A stretch of DNA of 40,280 nt from Nitrososphaerota archaeon (lineage in GTDB: Archaea; Thermoproteota; Nitrososphaeria; Nitrososphaerales; Nitrosopumilaceae): positions 1-40,280 of the forward strand of contig DAHUYT010000018.1 in NCBI GenBank assembly GCA_027315065.1, in the 5' to 3' direction. Below, in pieces: positions 26,286 to 34,522 of this stretch. The notes below the pieces were generated by a model. That model was given only the letters and a program-made list of their open reading frames with translations, made no database searches and was not told where the DNA came from. Within the stretch, counting starts at the first letter, position 1; every line of letters begins with the position of its first letter. The translations under genes and the position numbers were made by a program.

Positions 26286-26370
26286 TGCGGGAGAAGGGAT
26301 TTGAACCCTCGAAATCCTAAGATACTAGCCCCTCAAGCTAGCGCCTTTGACCAGGCTGGGCGACTCCCGC
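26286..26370 (-). tRNA. tRNA-Leu (GAG anticodon)
   Basis: This is an 85-nt class II tRNA on the minus strand. The acceptor arms GCGGGAG and CTCCCGC pair fully. The D arm is closed by GCC/GGC, and the anticodon stem CTAGC/GCTAG holds the 7-nt loop TTGAGGG with anticodon GAG. A long variable arm closes with ATC/GAT, as expected for leucine tRNAs. The T arm contains GGGTTCAAATCCC. CCA is not encoded and there is no intron. It reads CUC and CUU codons. Its promoter is the TATA element at 26394-26400, which also faces rpoN. Confidence 0.95.
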
Positions 26371-26393
26371 AGATGCAATACCCATGTATGGTT

Positions 26394-26400
26394 TTTATAA
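26394..26400. promoter_or_regulatory. Near-palindromic TATA element shared by tRNA-Leu and rpoN
   Basis: TTTATAA is centred at 26397, 27 nt from the 5' end of the tRNA gene (26370, leftward) and 26 nt from the rpoN start codon (26423, rightward). Read from either side it is a good archaeal TATA box (TTTATAA or TTATAAA). No other clear box at the right distance is seen for either gene. Confidence 0.6.
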
Positions 26401-26422
26401 GCCTTGATTACTTTTTTAAAAC

Positions 26423-26659
26423 GTGCTAATTCCTGTCAGGTGTTTTTCTTGTGGAAATTTAATTGCAGACAAGTTCAAAGAGTACCAGAATCGTATAAAA
26501 AGTGGGGAGGATCCGGCAAAGGTCCTAAATTCCTTAGGGTTGAAACGATATTGTTGTCGAACTATGATGTTAACATCAGTGGAAACGATTCATCAAGTCA
26601 TTCCATTTTATGAAGCAATAAGGAGAAGGGAACAGGAAGTACAATCCGAGCTAGAATGA
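26423..26659 (+). CDS. rpoN: DNA-directed RNA polymerase subunit N (Rpo10)
   Basis: This 78-residue protein shows the zinc-binding signature of the archaeal subunit N / eukaryotic Rpb10 family: IPVRCFSCGNLIADK at the N-terminus and GLKRYCCRTMMLT with paired cysteines in the middle. It is a small assembly subunit of RNA polymerase. The GTG start at 26423 is supported by the fixed family N-terminus and by the TATA element 26 nt upstream. It is the first gene of the long operon; enolase begins 1 nt after its stop. Confidence 0.95.
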   Translation: MLIPVRCFSCGNLIADKFKEYQNRIKSGEDPAKVLNSLGLKRYCCRTMMLTSVETIHQVIPFYEAIRRREQEVQSELE

Positions 26660-26660
26660 A

Positions 26661-27899
26661 ATGGCACGGATTGCATCAGTAAAGGGGAGATTACTCTACA
26701 ACAGCAGAGGATGCAAGACAATCGAAATTGATGTAAACACAGACGATGGATATACTGGACGGGTGTGTGCACCATCTGGTGCAAGCGTAGGAAAACATGA
26801 AGCAATAAGTTTCCCAGATAACAAACCTGAGATAGGTCTTGAGATCTTAAAAGTAAACGAAAAAAAATTTATCGGGCTTGATCCTTCTGATTTAAAATCC
26901 ATTCATGAAACATTAAGAGGAATAGATTCAACTTCTAATTATTCAAAAATTGGCGGTTCGATCGCATTTTCTCTCACCATAGCATCAATAGAATCTGCGG
27001 CAAAATCAGGTGGAATCCCGATGTTCAAAGCATTAACCAAGGATTCAGATCTTAGGTTTCCATTTCCTATTGGAAATATTTTAGGTGGTGGAGCTCATGC
27101 TGGTCCTGGAACTCCAGACATTCAAGAAATATTAGTTTGTGCTACTGGTTCAAAAACCATAAGAGATTCCATTGAAGTTAATTTTTCAGTGCACAAAGAA
27201 CTTGGAAAGATACTGGCAAAAAAAGACCCTGGATTCACAAATGGAAGGGGGGACGAGGGCGGTTGGGCCCCAAGACTCAACAATGAGGAAGCGTTGGAAG
27301 TCTCTGCAAGAGCATGTGAACAATTGGGATTCACATTAGGAAAAGAAGTTTCACTAGGAGTTGATTTTGCTTCAACCACACAATGGAATGAGAACAAGAA
27401 AAAATATATCTATGACAGGGCAGGTTTTGAGAATACATCAGAGGAACAGATTGATTTTGCTTCTGAAATAATAAAGAAATACAAGTTAGCGTATGCTGAA
27501 GATGCAGTCCATGAGGAGGCCTTTGAAGATATGGCCATCTTAACGAGGAGGTTTCCAAATGTTTTGATAACTGGAGATGATCTTTTGGTAACCAATACTG
27601 AAATTTTAAAGAATGCTGCAAAGAAGAAAGCGTGTAATGCGGCCATTTTAAAGGTAAACCAAGCGGGAAGTCTTTATGACGCTATTGAATTTTCTAAGGA
27701 GGCGTCAAAAAATAACATAAAATTAATCACATCACATAGGTCTGGCGAATCATCTGATTCACACATATCACACATTGGAATCGCTACAAAATCAAAGATG
27801 TTAAAGGTAGGTATCATAGGCGGAGAAAGAATAGCTAAACTAAATGAATTACTACGTATCTCAGAGTATGATTTAATACGTGGAATGGCTGAGATTTAA
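26661..27899 (+). CDS. eno: Enolase
   Basis: This enolase has 412 residues and interconverts 2-phosphoglycerate and phosphoenolpyruvate. Family landmarks are SRGCKTIEIDV near the start, GASVGKHEA, NILGGGAHAGPGTPDIQEIL, and the metal-site LAYAEDAVHEE and VLITGDDLLVTN. LKVNQAGSL contains the catalytic lysine, and SHRSGESSDSHISHI is the substrate-binding loop. The canonical SRGNPT and NQIGT elements read SRGCKT and NQAGS, as in a divergent archaeal branch. It lies between rpoN and rps2, a linkage found in many archaea. Confidence 0.93.
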   Translation: MARIASVKGRLLYNSRGCKTIEIDVNTDDGYTGRVCAPSGASVGKHEAISFPDNKPEIGLEILKVNEKKFIGLDPSDLKSIHETLRGIDSTSNYSKIGGSIAFSLTIASIESAAKSGGIPMFKALTKDSDLRFPFPIGNILGGGAHAGPGTPDIQEILVCATGSKTIRDSIEVNFSVHKELGKILAKKDPGFTNGRGDEGGWAPRLNNEEALEVSARACEQLGFTLGKEVSLGVDFASTTQWNENKKKYIYDRAGFENTSEEQIDFASEIIKKYKLAYAEDAVHEEAFEDMAILTRRFPNVLITGDDLLVTNTEILKNAAKKKACNAAILKVNQAGSLYDAIEFSKEASKNNIKLITSHRSGESSDSHISHIGIATKSKMLKVGIIGGERIAKLNELLRISEYDLIRGMAEI

Positions 27900-27908
27900 G
27901 AACACGTC

Positions 27909-28583
27909 ATGAGTAAGCAAGAAGAATTTGAACACATGGAAAAGTATGTGTTGTCTACTGGGATACGAGTGGGTACTCAGGTTAAGACAAAATTCATGAC
28001 ACCTTTCATTACAAAGGCAACAAACGAAGGACTGTACATTATAGACAGCAAGAAAACACTGTCCCGCATTCAGACAGCTGCCAGATTCATCAATAGGGCT
28101 ACCACTATCTCAAAGGTATTCATTTGCTCAGGAAGAGAATATGCTAGTACTCCAATTGAAAAGTTTTGTGAACTTATTGGTGCAACCCCCATGCTCGGGA
28201 GATTCATGCCAGGCACTCTCACAAATCCGCTTTTGCCTTACTACATAGAACCAGAGTTAGTTCTAGTGGCAGATCCTCAGGTAGACGAGCAAGCAATTTT
28301 AGAAGCCACAAACGCTGGGATACCAGTTATTGCAATATCAAATACAGACAACGTAACATCCAAAGTTGATCTAGTCATACCCGCAAATAACAGAGGTAGA
28401 AAATCTCTTGCTGCAATCTATTGGTTATTAGCTAGAGAAATATTATTACAAAAAGGAGACATCAAGGTTAATGATCCAATGAAATATGAAATAGATGACT
28501 TTGAAACTAAGATAACAGAAGAAGAATTAGAAGAAGAATCTGAAAGAATCCCACCACTGAGAACAAGAAATCAGAGGCAATAA
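27909..28583 (+). CDS. rps2: 30S ribosomal protein uS2
   Basis: This 224-residue protein matches archaeal uS2: YVLSTGIRVGTQVKTKFM, YIIDSKKTLSRIQTAARF, CSGREYASTPIEKFCEL, RFMPGTLTNPLLPYYIEPEL, then IPVIAISNTDNVTSKVDLVI and NNRGRKSLAAIYWLLARE. The C-terminus is an acidic helix (EEELEEESERIPP). It binds late during small-subunit assembly near the 16S platform and is homologous to the eukaryotic S0/laminin-receptor protein. It is 9 nt after enolase and 4 nt before the MEMO gene. Confidence 0.95.
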   Translation: MSKQEEFEHMEKYVLSTGIRVGTQVKTKFMTPFITKATNEGLYIIDSKKTLSRIQTAARFINRATTISKVFICSGREYASTPIEKFCELIGATPMLGRFMPGTLTNPLLPYYIEPELVLVADPQVDEQAILEATNAGIPVIAISNTDNVTSKVDLVIPANNRGRKSLAAIYWLLAREILLQKGDIKVNDPMKYEIDDFETKITEEELEEESERIPPLRTRNQRQ

Positions 28584-28587
28584 CACA

Positions 28588-29424
28588 ATGCAGATAAGAA
28601 CACCAGCTGTAGCTGGAATGTTCTATCCAAACACGCAGCAAGAACTAAGATCAGCTATTAGAGATTGTTTCCTACATGATTTTGGTCCTGGAAAATTACC
28701 TCCTGCATCGGATGGTAAAAACATAATCGGAGTCATTTGTCCTCATGCTGGATACATGTACTCTGGCCCAATTGCAGCATATTCTTATTATGCAATTTCT
28801 TCATTAAAACCAGATCTTGTAATAATTATAGGTCCAAATCATTGGGGAATAGGTTGCAGTATAGCTGCCATGAAAGATGGTTTGTGGAGGACACCGCTTG
28901 GAGACGTTCAGGTCGATACTGATACAGCGCTAGAGATTAACAGAGTATCAAAGAATATAGAATTGGACTTTTTTTCACATACAAGAGACCACAGTCTTGA
29001 AGTACAGATACCAATGCTACAAGAAATCTACTCTCACAAATTTAAGATATTACCCATAATTTTGATAGATCAGAGCTACAATACAGCATCAGAGATAGGC
29101 AAAGCCATATCAAAGATAGCAAAAAATAAAAAAACTGTAATAGTTGGTTCTTCCGACTTTACACATTACGAAGAAAATGAATTTGCACATAAACAAGACA
29201 AATCTTTGATCGAACCTATATTGAGAATGGATGTGGACAAATTTTATAACATTTTACAAGAAAATCAAGTGAGTGCATGCGGATATGGAGCGATAGCTTC
29301 TACCATCATAGCCTGCAAAGAATTGGGTGCCACTAGGGCCACACTAGAAAAGTATGCTACCAGTGGAGATGTAACAGGCGAAAAAAAATCAGTGGTAGGA
29401 TATGCATCGATCATTTTTTCATGA
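28588..29424 (+). CDS. MEMO1-family protein
   Basis: In this 278-residue protein the MEMO signature is complete: TPAVAGMFYPNTQQELRSAI, VICPHAGYMYSGPIAAYSYY, IIGPNHWGIGC, HSLEVQIPMLQEIY, VGSSDFTHYEE and ACGYGAIAST. The fold is related to LigB extradiol dioxygenases, with conserved His/Asp/Cys in the pocket. Its archaeal role is not settled; human MEMO1 has been linked to copper and iron handling. In archaea it commonly lies between rps2 and mevalonate kinase, as here, and it overlaps mvk by 4 bp (ATGA). Confidence 0.93.
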   Translation: MQIRTPAVAGMFYPNTQQELRSAIRDCFLHDFGPGKLPPASDGKNIIGVICPHAGYMYSGPIAAYSYYAISSLKPDLVIIIGPNHWGIGCSIAAMKDGLWRTPLGDVQVDTDTALEINRVSKNIELDFFSHTRDHSLEVQIPMLQEIYSHKFKILPIILIDQSYNTASEIGKAISKIAKNKKTVIVGSSDFTHYEENEFAHKQDKSLIEPILRMDVDKFYNILQENQVSACGYGAIASTIIACKELGATRATLEKYATSGDVTGEKKSVVGYASIIFS

Positions 29425-30380
29425 AATCAATTGCGTCAGTTCCAGGTAAGGTGATTCTTTTTGGAGAGCATTTTGTAGTATATGGTATCAAAGCTATACT
29501 TTGTGCAATTGATAAGAGAATTACCGTAACTTCTCAGTTTTTAGACGAGCCAAAAATACGTATAAAGTCAGAACTTGGGAATGCAGAGATTGACTTGGGT
29601 GTATTATCTAGCCTGAATTCAATTTCAACTAGATTTATGAAGCCTTTTTTCTACATTGTAAAGGAAACTTTGAAAGAATTTAATGTAAATAAAGGTATAG
29701 AGATAATTTTAAAGTCAGATATTCCTGCCGGAATAGGTCTTGGCTCATCCTCAGCAGCATGTGTTGCCGTAACAGCATCAGTTGCCGGATTATTTGATAG
29801 AAAGTCAAAGGAGCAGGTTCTAAAAAGATCCATAGAATCAGAACGTATAATATTTAAAGACGCCTCGGGTGCAGATTCATCTGTCTCTACTTTTGGTGGA
29901 CTGATGTCATATGATAAAAATGGATTTGAGAAAATCGATTCTAAGAATAATTTTAGTTTTATAATAGCAAACTCAAATCAGGTTCACAACACAAGAGAAG
30001 TTGTTTTGAAGGTGAGTGAATTCAAAAATAAGAATGAAAAGTTGTTTGCAGAAATGTGTAAGCAAGAGGAGGGATTGGTAAGAGAAGCACTATTAAGATT
30101 GAAAGAAAATGACCTAAACAAACTAGGTTCTTTGATATCAGAAAATCAAGAATTACTAGAGAAGATAAATGTGTCAACGGATAGGCTTGACCTTCTTATA
30201 AAAGAAGCATCCAAAACATCGTATGGAGCTAAAATAACTGGGGCCGGTGGAGGCGGTTGCATAATTTGTTTGGTAGATGAATCCAATGCAATGGCCACAC
30301 TAGAGAATTTAAAGAAAATTAGTGACTGCTTTATTGCAAAGATAGACTTTGGTGGATTAATCTATTGTAATCCAAGTTAA
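29421..30380 (+). CDS. mvk: Mevalonate kinase
   Basis: This GHMP kinase has 319 residues. SVPGKVILFGEHFVVYGIKA at the start is the mevalonate kinase signature. The ATP loop is DIPAGIGLGSSSAACVAV, with the catalytic Asp region DASGADSSVSTFGGL and the C-terminal GAKITGAGGGGCIICLVD. It phosphorylates mevalonate at O-5 for archaeal lipid synthesis. It is translationally coupled to MEMO, and the next gene, isopentenyl phosphate kinase, has its own TATA-like box within the 71-nt gap. Confidence 0.94.
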   Translation: MKSIASVPGKVILFGEHFVVYGIKAILCAIDKRITVTSQFLDEPKIRIKSELGNAEIDLGVLSSLNSISTRFMKPFFYIVKETLKEFNVNKGIEIILKSDIPAGIGLGSSSAACVAVTASVAGLFDRKSKEQVLKRSIESERIIFKDASGADSSVSTFGGLMSYDKNGFEKIDSKNNFSFIIANSNQVHNTREVVLKVSEFKNKNEKLFAEMCKQEEGLVREALLRLKENDLNKLGSLISENQELLEKINVSTDRLDLLIKEASKTSYGAKITGAGGGGCIICLVDESNAMATLENLKKISDCFIAKIDFGGLIYCNPS

Positions 30381-30420
30381 TCTGTCATAGTGATAATGTG
30401 CCAAAATATGAGAGATACTT

Positions 30421-30427
30421 TTTAAAA
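30421..30427 (+). promoter_or_regulatory. Internal TATA-like box before ipk
   Basis: TTTAAAA is centred 28 nt before ATG 30452, supporting that start over the upstream frame from 30398 and indicating an internal promoter in the cluster. Confidence 0.5.
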
Positions 30428-30451
30428 CCGAGCATACCACTGATAAAAATC

Positions 30452-31192
30452 ATGATTTTGATCAAACTGGGTGGATCAATAATTACAAACAAACAAAAAC
30501 CGCTAACAGCAAATGTATCTGCGATTAAACAAATTGCTTCCCATTTGAGAAAGGTAAAGGAACAATGTATGATAGTTCATGGAGGCGGTTCTTTTGGGCA
30601 TTACTGGTCTGTAAAATATGACATGCATACAAAACCTGATAGGTATAGTATCAAAGGTGTTTCAATTGTCAAGAATTCAATGGTAGAACTAAACAAACTG
30701 GTTCTTCAATTGTTTCATCAATCAGGTCTTAATCCATATTGCTTACCTCCAACTGATTTCATTTTTGGAAACAAACCAATAATAAAAAAAGTTAAAGAAA
30801 TTCCGAAGATTGCCAATACTGGATTGATTCCTGTCTCTTATGGCGATGTAATGTGGTTTGGTAAAAATAAGTTCTATATATTATCTGGAGACAAAATAAT
30901 GGGAATACTAACTAGAATCTTGAAACCTCGTCTTGCAGTTTTCGTAACAAATGTAGATGGAGTATATTCTAACATAAAGACCAGAAAATTAATTCATGAA
31001 ATAACTACAGAAAGACCTACAATTGCTGATGTAAAAATGGATGTTACCGGTGGAATGAATCGTAAAATAAAGGAGGCTATGAACATGTCTAGGAATGGAA
31101 CCAACGTCTTCTTTGTTAATGGAAAAATCCCCCAAAGAATAGTAAATGCGATAAATGACAAAGAATTTGAAGGGACCCTATTCAGAGGATAG
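30452..31192 (+). CDS. ipk: Isopentenyl phosphate kinase
   Basis: This amino-acid-kinase-fold protein of about 246 residues has ILIKLGGSIITNKQKP for the phosphate loop and MIVHGGGSFGHYWSVKYDMH, where the His of GHYW marks isopentenyl phosphate kinases. LSGDKIMGILTRIL, VFVTNVDGVYSN and DVTGGMNRKIKEAM complete the pattern. It converts isopentenyl phosphate to the diphosphate, the last step of the archaeal mevalonate variant. I chose ATG 30452 from the TATA-like box 28 nt upstream and because the family starts at the ILIKLGGS strand. idi begins 7 nt after its stop. Confidence 0.93.
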   Translation: MILIKLGGSIITNKQKPLTANVSAIKQIASHLRKVKEQCMIVHGGGSFGHYWSVKYDMHTKPDRYSIKGVSIVKNSMVELNKLVLQLFHQSGLNPYCLPPTDFIFGNKPIIKKVKEIPKIANTGLIPVSYGDVMWFGKNKFYILSGDKIMGILTRILKPRLAVFVTNVDGVYSNIKTRKLIHEITTERPTIADVKMDVTGGMNRKIKEAMNMSRNGTNVFFVNGKIPQRIVNAINDKEFEGTLFRG

Positions 31193-31199
31193 TCAAAGT

Positions 31200-31844
31200 A
31201 TGGAATATTTAATTCTGGTAGACAGCAACGATAATCAGGTAGGAACTGAGGAGAAGACAAAGTGCCACCTGCTTAATGGAAAATTGCATAGAGCGTTTAC
31301 TATCTTGTTATTCAATAAAGATGGAAAGCTTTTGCTAACACAGCGAAGTATGAACAAGATGCTTTGGCCTGGAGATTGGGATGGAACAGTAGCAAGTCAT
31401 CCCAGACAGTCGGAAACATACGTATCCTCGGCAGAAAGAAGACTTCCAGAAGAGCTTGGAATAACTTGCAAATTGGATTACTTGTTCAAGTTCGAATACC
31501 ATGTCACGTATAAGGACATAGGCTCTGAAAACGAGGTTTGCGGTACTCTCATAGGCATAATAGAAGATTCCAAGAAAATAAGACTTGTAGAAGATGAAAT
31601 ATCTGCAATCAAGTTGGTAACATTTGATGAACTTTTATCTGAGATTGAAAAATCCCCGCAGATCTTCTGCCCTTGGATGCTAGTTGCACTGTATTTTCTT
31701 TCCGAGTCAAAGAATAACGTGACAGATGATCATAAGAAAATTCTCAAAATGTGGAACAGAGACGACCTTAAAAATCGTTTAGAAACATCTTTGAAACATC
31801 ACTTTCCAGATCATCAATTGGAGTTAAAAAAGGAATGCAATTGA
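31200..31844 (+). CDS. idi: Isopentenyl-diphosphate isomerase, type I (Nudix)
   Basis: This protein of about 214 residues starts MEYLILVDSNDNQVGTEEK. It shows the metal-binding TKCHLLNGKLHRAFTILLF and the Nudix-like LPEELGI helix. It also carries the glutamate-bearing GSENEVCGTLIG and FCPWMLVAL near the C-terminus. It should interconvert IPP and DMAPP. The loop that holds the catalytic cysteine in E. coli Idi (VCGHP) reads VASHP here, so the canonical cysteine is absent. I chose ATG 31200 because the family N-terminus is there and the upstream frame overlaps ipk. The next gene overlaps by 10 bp. Confidence 0.9.
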   Translation: MEYLILVDSNDNQVGTEEKTKCHLLNGKLHRAFTILLFNKDGKLLLTQRSMNKMLWPGDWDGTVASHPRQSETYVSSAERRLPEELGITCKLDYLFKFEYHVTYKDIGSENEVCGTLIGIIEDSKKIRLVEDEISAIKLVTFDELLSEIEKSPQIFCPWMLVALYFLSESKNNVTDDHKKILKMWNRDDLKNRLETSLKHHFPDHQLELKKECN

Positions 31845-32815
31845 ATAACAGTGTTAAGATAGCAACAAGAATTGATTCATTTCTCTTGTCAAGGCTAAAA
31901 GGCGAACCTTCGGATCTATACAAGGCTGCAAGATATCTAATTGAGCACGGGGGAAAACGCCTAAGACCGTATTTGGTCCTGAAGAGCTGCGAGCTTTTAG
32001 GCGGATCCATAAAGCAAGCAATTCCAGCAGCTGCTGCAGTTGAAATGATACACAACTTCACGTTAGTTCATGATGATATAATGGATAAGGACGAAGTAAG
32101 ACATGGAGTTCCCACGGTACATATGAAATTTGGCATTCCAGTTGGAATTCTGTCTGGTGATCTGCTTTTTTCAAAAGCATTTGAAATTATTTCAGATTCT
32201 ACATGTGTTCCAAATGATGTGAGCCTCTCCCTCATATCTACACTTTCAAGAGCATGTAGTGACGTGTGCGAGGGACAAGTATTAGACATAAGTATGGCTC
32301 AGTCAAGGACCATCCCTACGGAACCACAATACATAAAGATGATAGAAAAAAAAACTTCGTCTCTATTTGTAGCATCTTGTGCAATGGGTGCTCTTTCTGC
32401 AAATACCACAAAATCAGATGTGAGAAGACTTGCCATTTATGGTAAAAATCTAGGCATAGCTTTTCAGATAGTTGATGATTTGATTGGGATAATAGGAGAC
32501 CCCAGAATTACAAAAAAGCCTGTAGGGAATGACATAAGAGAGGGGAAAAAGTCCTTACCTATTCTTTTAGCTATAAAACTTGCAGAGGGAAAAGAGAAAA
32601 CAACCATTCTCGATGCCTTTGGGAATATATCAACATCAAAGACCAAAGTGAGAAGGGCCGTGGAAGTAATATCATCTCTTGGAATTGAAAAGGCAATACG
32701 AAAAAAAGCTTCTTACCACTTGGATACTGCAAAGAAATCAATTTCTAGATATGACAATCCCGCAAGAAAAGATTTGCTTTCCTTGTTAGATTTTGTAGTA
32801 GAGAGGAGTCTATAA
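31835..32815 (+). CDS. Geranylgeranyl diphosphate synthase-type polyprenyl synthase
   Basis: This 326-residue trans-prenyltransferase has the first aspartate motif DDIMD in NFTLVHDDIMDKDEVRHG, with the second DDLIGIIGD followed by KKPVGNDIREGKKSLP. GGKRLRPYL binds diphosphate. A Phe lies five positions before the first aspartate motif, as in archaeal GGPP synthases, where that residue limits product length. The likely product is C20 GGPP for ether lipids. It directly follows idi (10-bp overlap), so C5 supply and chain elongation are encoded together. GluRS starts on the base after its stop. Confidence 0.92.
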   Translation: MQLNNSVKIATRIDSFLLSRLKGEPSDLYKAARYLIEHGGKRLRPYLVLKSCELLGGSIKQAIPAAAAVEMIHNFTLVHDDIMDKDEVRHGVPTVHMKFGIPVGILSGDLLFSKAFEIISDSTCVPNDVSLSLISTLSRACSDVCEGQVLDISMAQSRTIPTEPQYIKMIEKKTSSLFVASCAMGALSANTTKSDVRRLAIYGKNLGIAFQIVDDLIGIIGDPRITKKPVGNDIREGKKSLPILLAIKLAEGKEKTTILDAFGNISTSKTKVRRAVEVISSLGIEKAIRKKASYHLDTAKKSISRYDNPARKDLLSLLDFVVERSL

Positions 32816-34522
32816 TTGGATGATGAGATAAGAAAAACAATACGTGGAATTGCCCTGTTAAACGCCTCTGAACATGATGGAAAAACTAGAAACGATGCAG
32901 TAATTTCAAAAGTGATTGGATCCATACCAGAACTTAGAACAAGGACAAAAGAGGCAATACCTATCATTTCTGAAATAGTAAACGAAGTGAATACACTTTC
33001 ACTATCAATGCAAAAATCAGAGCTTGAAAATAAATTTCCAGAGCTGCTAGTAGCCAAGCCAAAACAAGACAGAGTTGGTTTACCGCCTCTTGATGGAGTA
33101 GAACATGGTAAAATAGTAACTAGATTTCCTCCAGAGCCTAATGGATATCCACATATAGGACACGCAAAAGCTGCAATAATAGACGAGGAATATGCGCAAA
33201 TGTACGGAGGCAAACTCATCTTTAGATTCGACGATACAAACCCAGAAAAGGAACGGTTAGAGTATTATGCAGCAATAAAAGTAGGACTAGATTGGTTAGG
33301 CATAAAATATGATCATGTGAAAAATACTTCAGATGACATGGAATTAATTTACAAAAAGGCACAAGAGATCATCCAATCTGGAAGTGCATATGTCTGTACT
33401 TGCAATAAGGAAACAATAAGCAAAAACAGACGTGAGATGTCAGCGTGTAGATGTAGTTCTGGGGATATTGTACAAAACACAAAACGCTGGAATGACATGT
33501 TTAAAAAGTATAAACCTGGAGAAGCAATCGTAAGATTTCGTGGAGACATGCATGCAGAAAACACAGCTATGCGCGATCCCACATTGCTAAGAATAATAGA
33601 TGAGCCACATCCAATTCACAAAGATAAATATCGGGTATGGCCAAATTACGATTTTGCGGTAGCTATAGAAGACAGCGTGGATGGCGTGACACATGCATTT
33701 AGAACAAAAGAATATGAGCTTCGAAATGAGCTTTATTACGCAATTCTTGATAGGCTCAAAATGAGAAAACCGAAAGTTCTTGAATTTGCAAGGTTAGAGT
33801 TTGACGGAATGCCAGTATCCAAGAGAATATTAAAACCACTGGTAGAGGAAGGAAAAGTTTCGGGTTATGACGATCCAAGACTGCCTACCCTTGAAGCAAT
33901 GCGAAGACGTGGGATTGTTCCTGAGGCAATTAGAAAGTTTGTACTTTCATTGAGTTTTACAAAATCTGACGCCTTTGCGCCTTTTGAAACTTTAGAGTCA
34001 TTTAATAGAAAAATAATCGACCCGACCAGCATCAGGTTATTCATTGCGACTGATCCTGTAAAACTAATAGTGAAAAACAACAGCCTGGCAGAGATAGACA
34101 TTCCAAATCACCCTCAGAAAGACATGGGTAAAAGGAAAATCCAAGTGGATGGGTCTTTTTACATATCAGGCGATGATGCAAAATCTCTGAAGGTGGGAGA
34201 TGAAGTAAGACTGTTGGAGTTGTATAATATCAGAATAACCAAAGTAGGAACAAGTATAGAGGCAGATATGACTGACAGCAATTTCAAGCCTCAGATTCCA
34301 AAGATTCAGTGGGTTCCTAGTCAAAATGTTGTAAAAATAGAGGTTTTAATTCCAAAAATTCTTTTTGTGAACGAACAATTCAATGAAAACAGCTTAGAAA
34401 TCAAACAGGCATTTACTGAGCCGCACTACTTAGAATTAAATGTGGGCACAGAAGTTCAGTTCGTAAGATACGGATATTGTAGAAAAGATTCTGCAAGCCA
34501 AGTGATATACACACACAAGTGA
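32816..34522 (+). CDS. gltX: Glutamyl-tRNA synthetase, archaeal type
   Basis: This 568-residue class I synthetase has a helical archaeal N-terminal extension of about 100 residues. FPPEPNGYPHIGHAKAA contains the HIGH-type motif and FDDTNPEKERLEYY follows. The KMSKS-like loop is in LEFDGMPVSKRILKPLVEEG. The C-terminal half is the beta-barrel anticodon domain shared with GlnRS (LLELYNIRITKVG, VQFVRYGYCRKDS). Archaeal GluRS is non-discriminating, charging tRNA-Gln with Glu for later amidation. It starts with TTG immediately after the polyprenyl synthase TAA, so translation is probably coupled. Confidence 0.94.
   Translation: MDDEIRKTIRGIALLNASEHDGKTRNDAVISKVIGSIPELRTRTKEAIPIISEIVNEVNTLSLSMQKSELENKFPELLVAKPKQDRVGLPPLDGVEHGKIVTRFPPEPNGYPHIGHAKAAIIDEEYAQMYGGKLIFRFDDTNPEKERLEYYAAIKVGLDWLGIKYDHVKNTSDDMELIYKKAQEIIQSGSAYVCTCNKETISKNRREMSACRCSSGDIVQNTKRWNDMFKKYKPGEAIVRFRGDMHAENTAMRDPTLLRIIDEPHPIHKDKYRVWPNYDFAVAIEDSVDGVTHAFRTKEYELRNELYYAILDRLKMRKPKVLEFARLEFDGMPVSKRILKPLVEEGKVSGYDDPRLPTLEAMRRRGIVPEAIRKFVLSLSFTKSDAFAPFETLESFNRKIIDPTSIRLFIATDPVKLIVKNNSLAEIDIPNHPQKDMGKRKIQVDGSFYISGDDAKSLKVGDEVRLLELYNIRITKVGTSIEADMTDSNFKPQIPKIQWVPSQNVVKIEVLIPKILFVNEQFNENSLEIKQAFTEPHYLELNVGTEVQFVRYGYCRKDSASQVIYTHK

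Noticed and set aside
31155-31199. Upstream extension of idi
   Set aside because: It would overlap the end of ipk and adds 15 residues not expected in the family; ATG 31200 sits 7 nt after the ipk stop.
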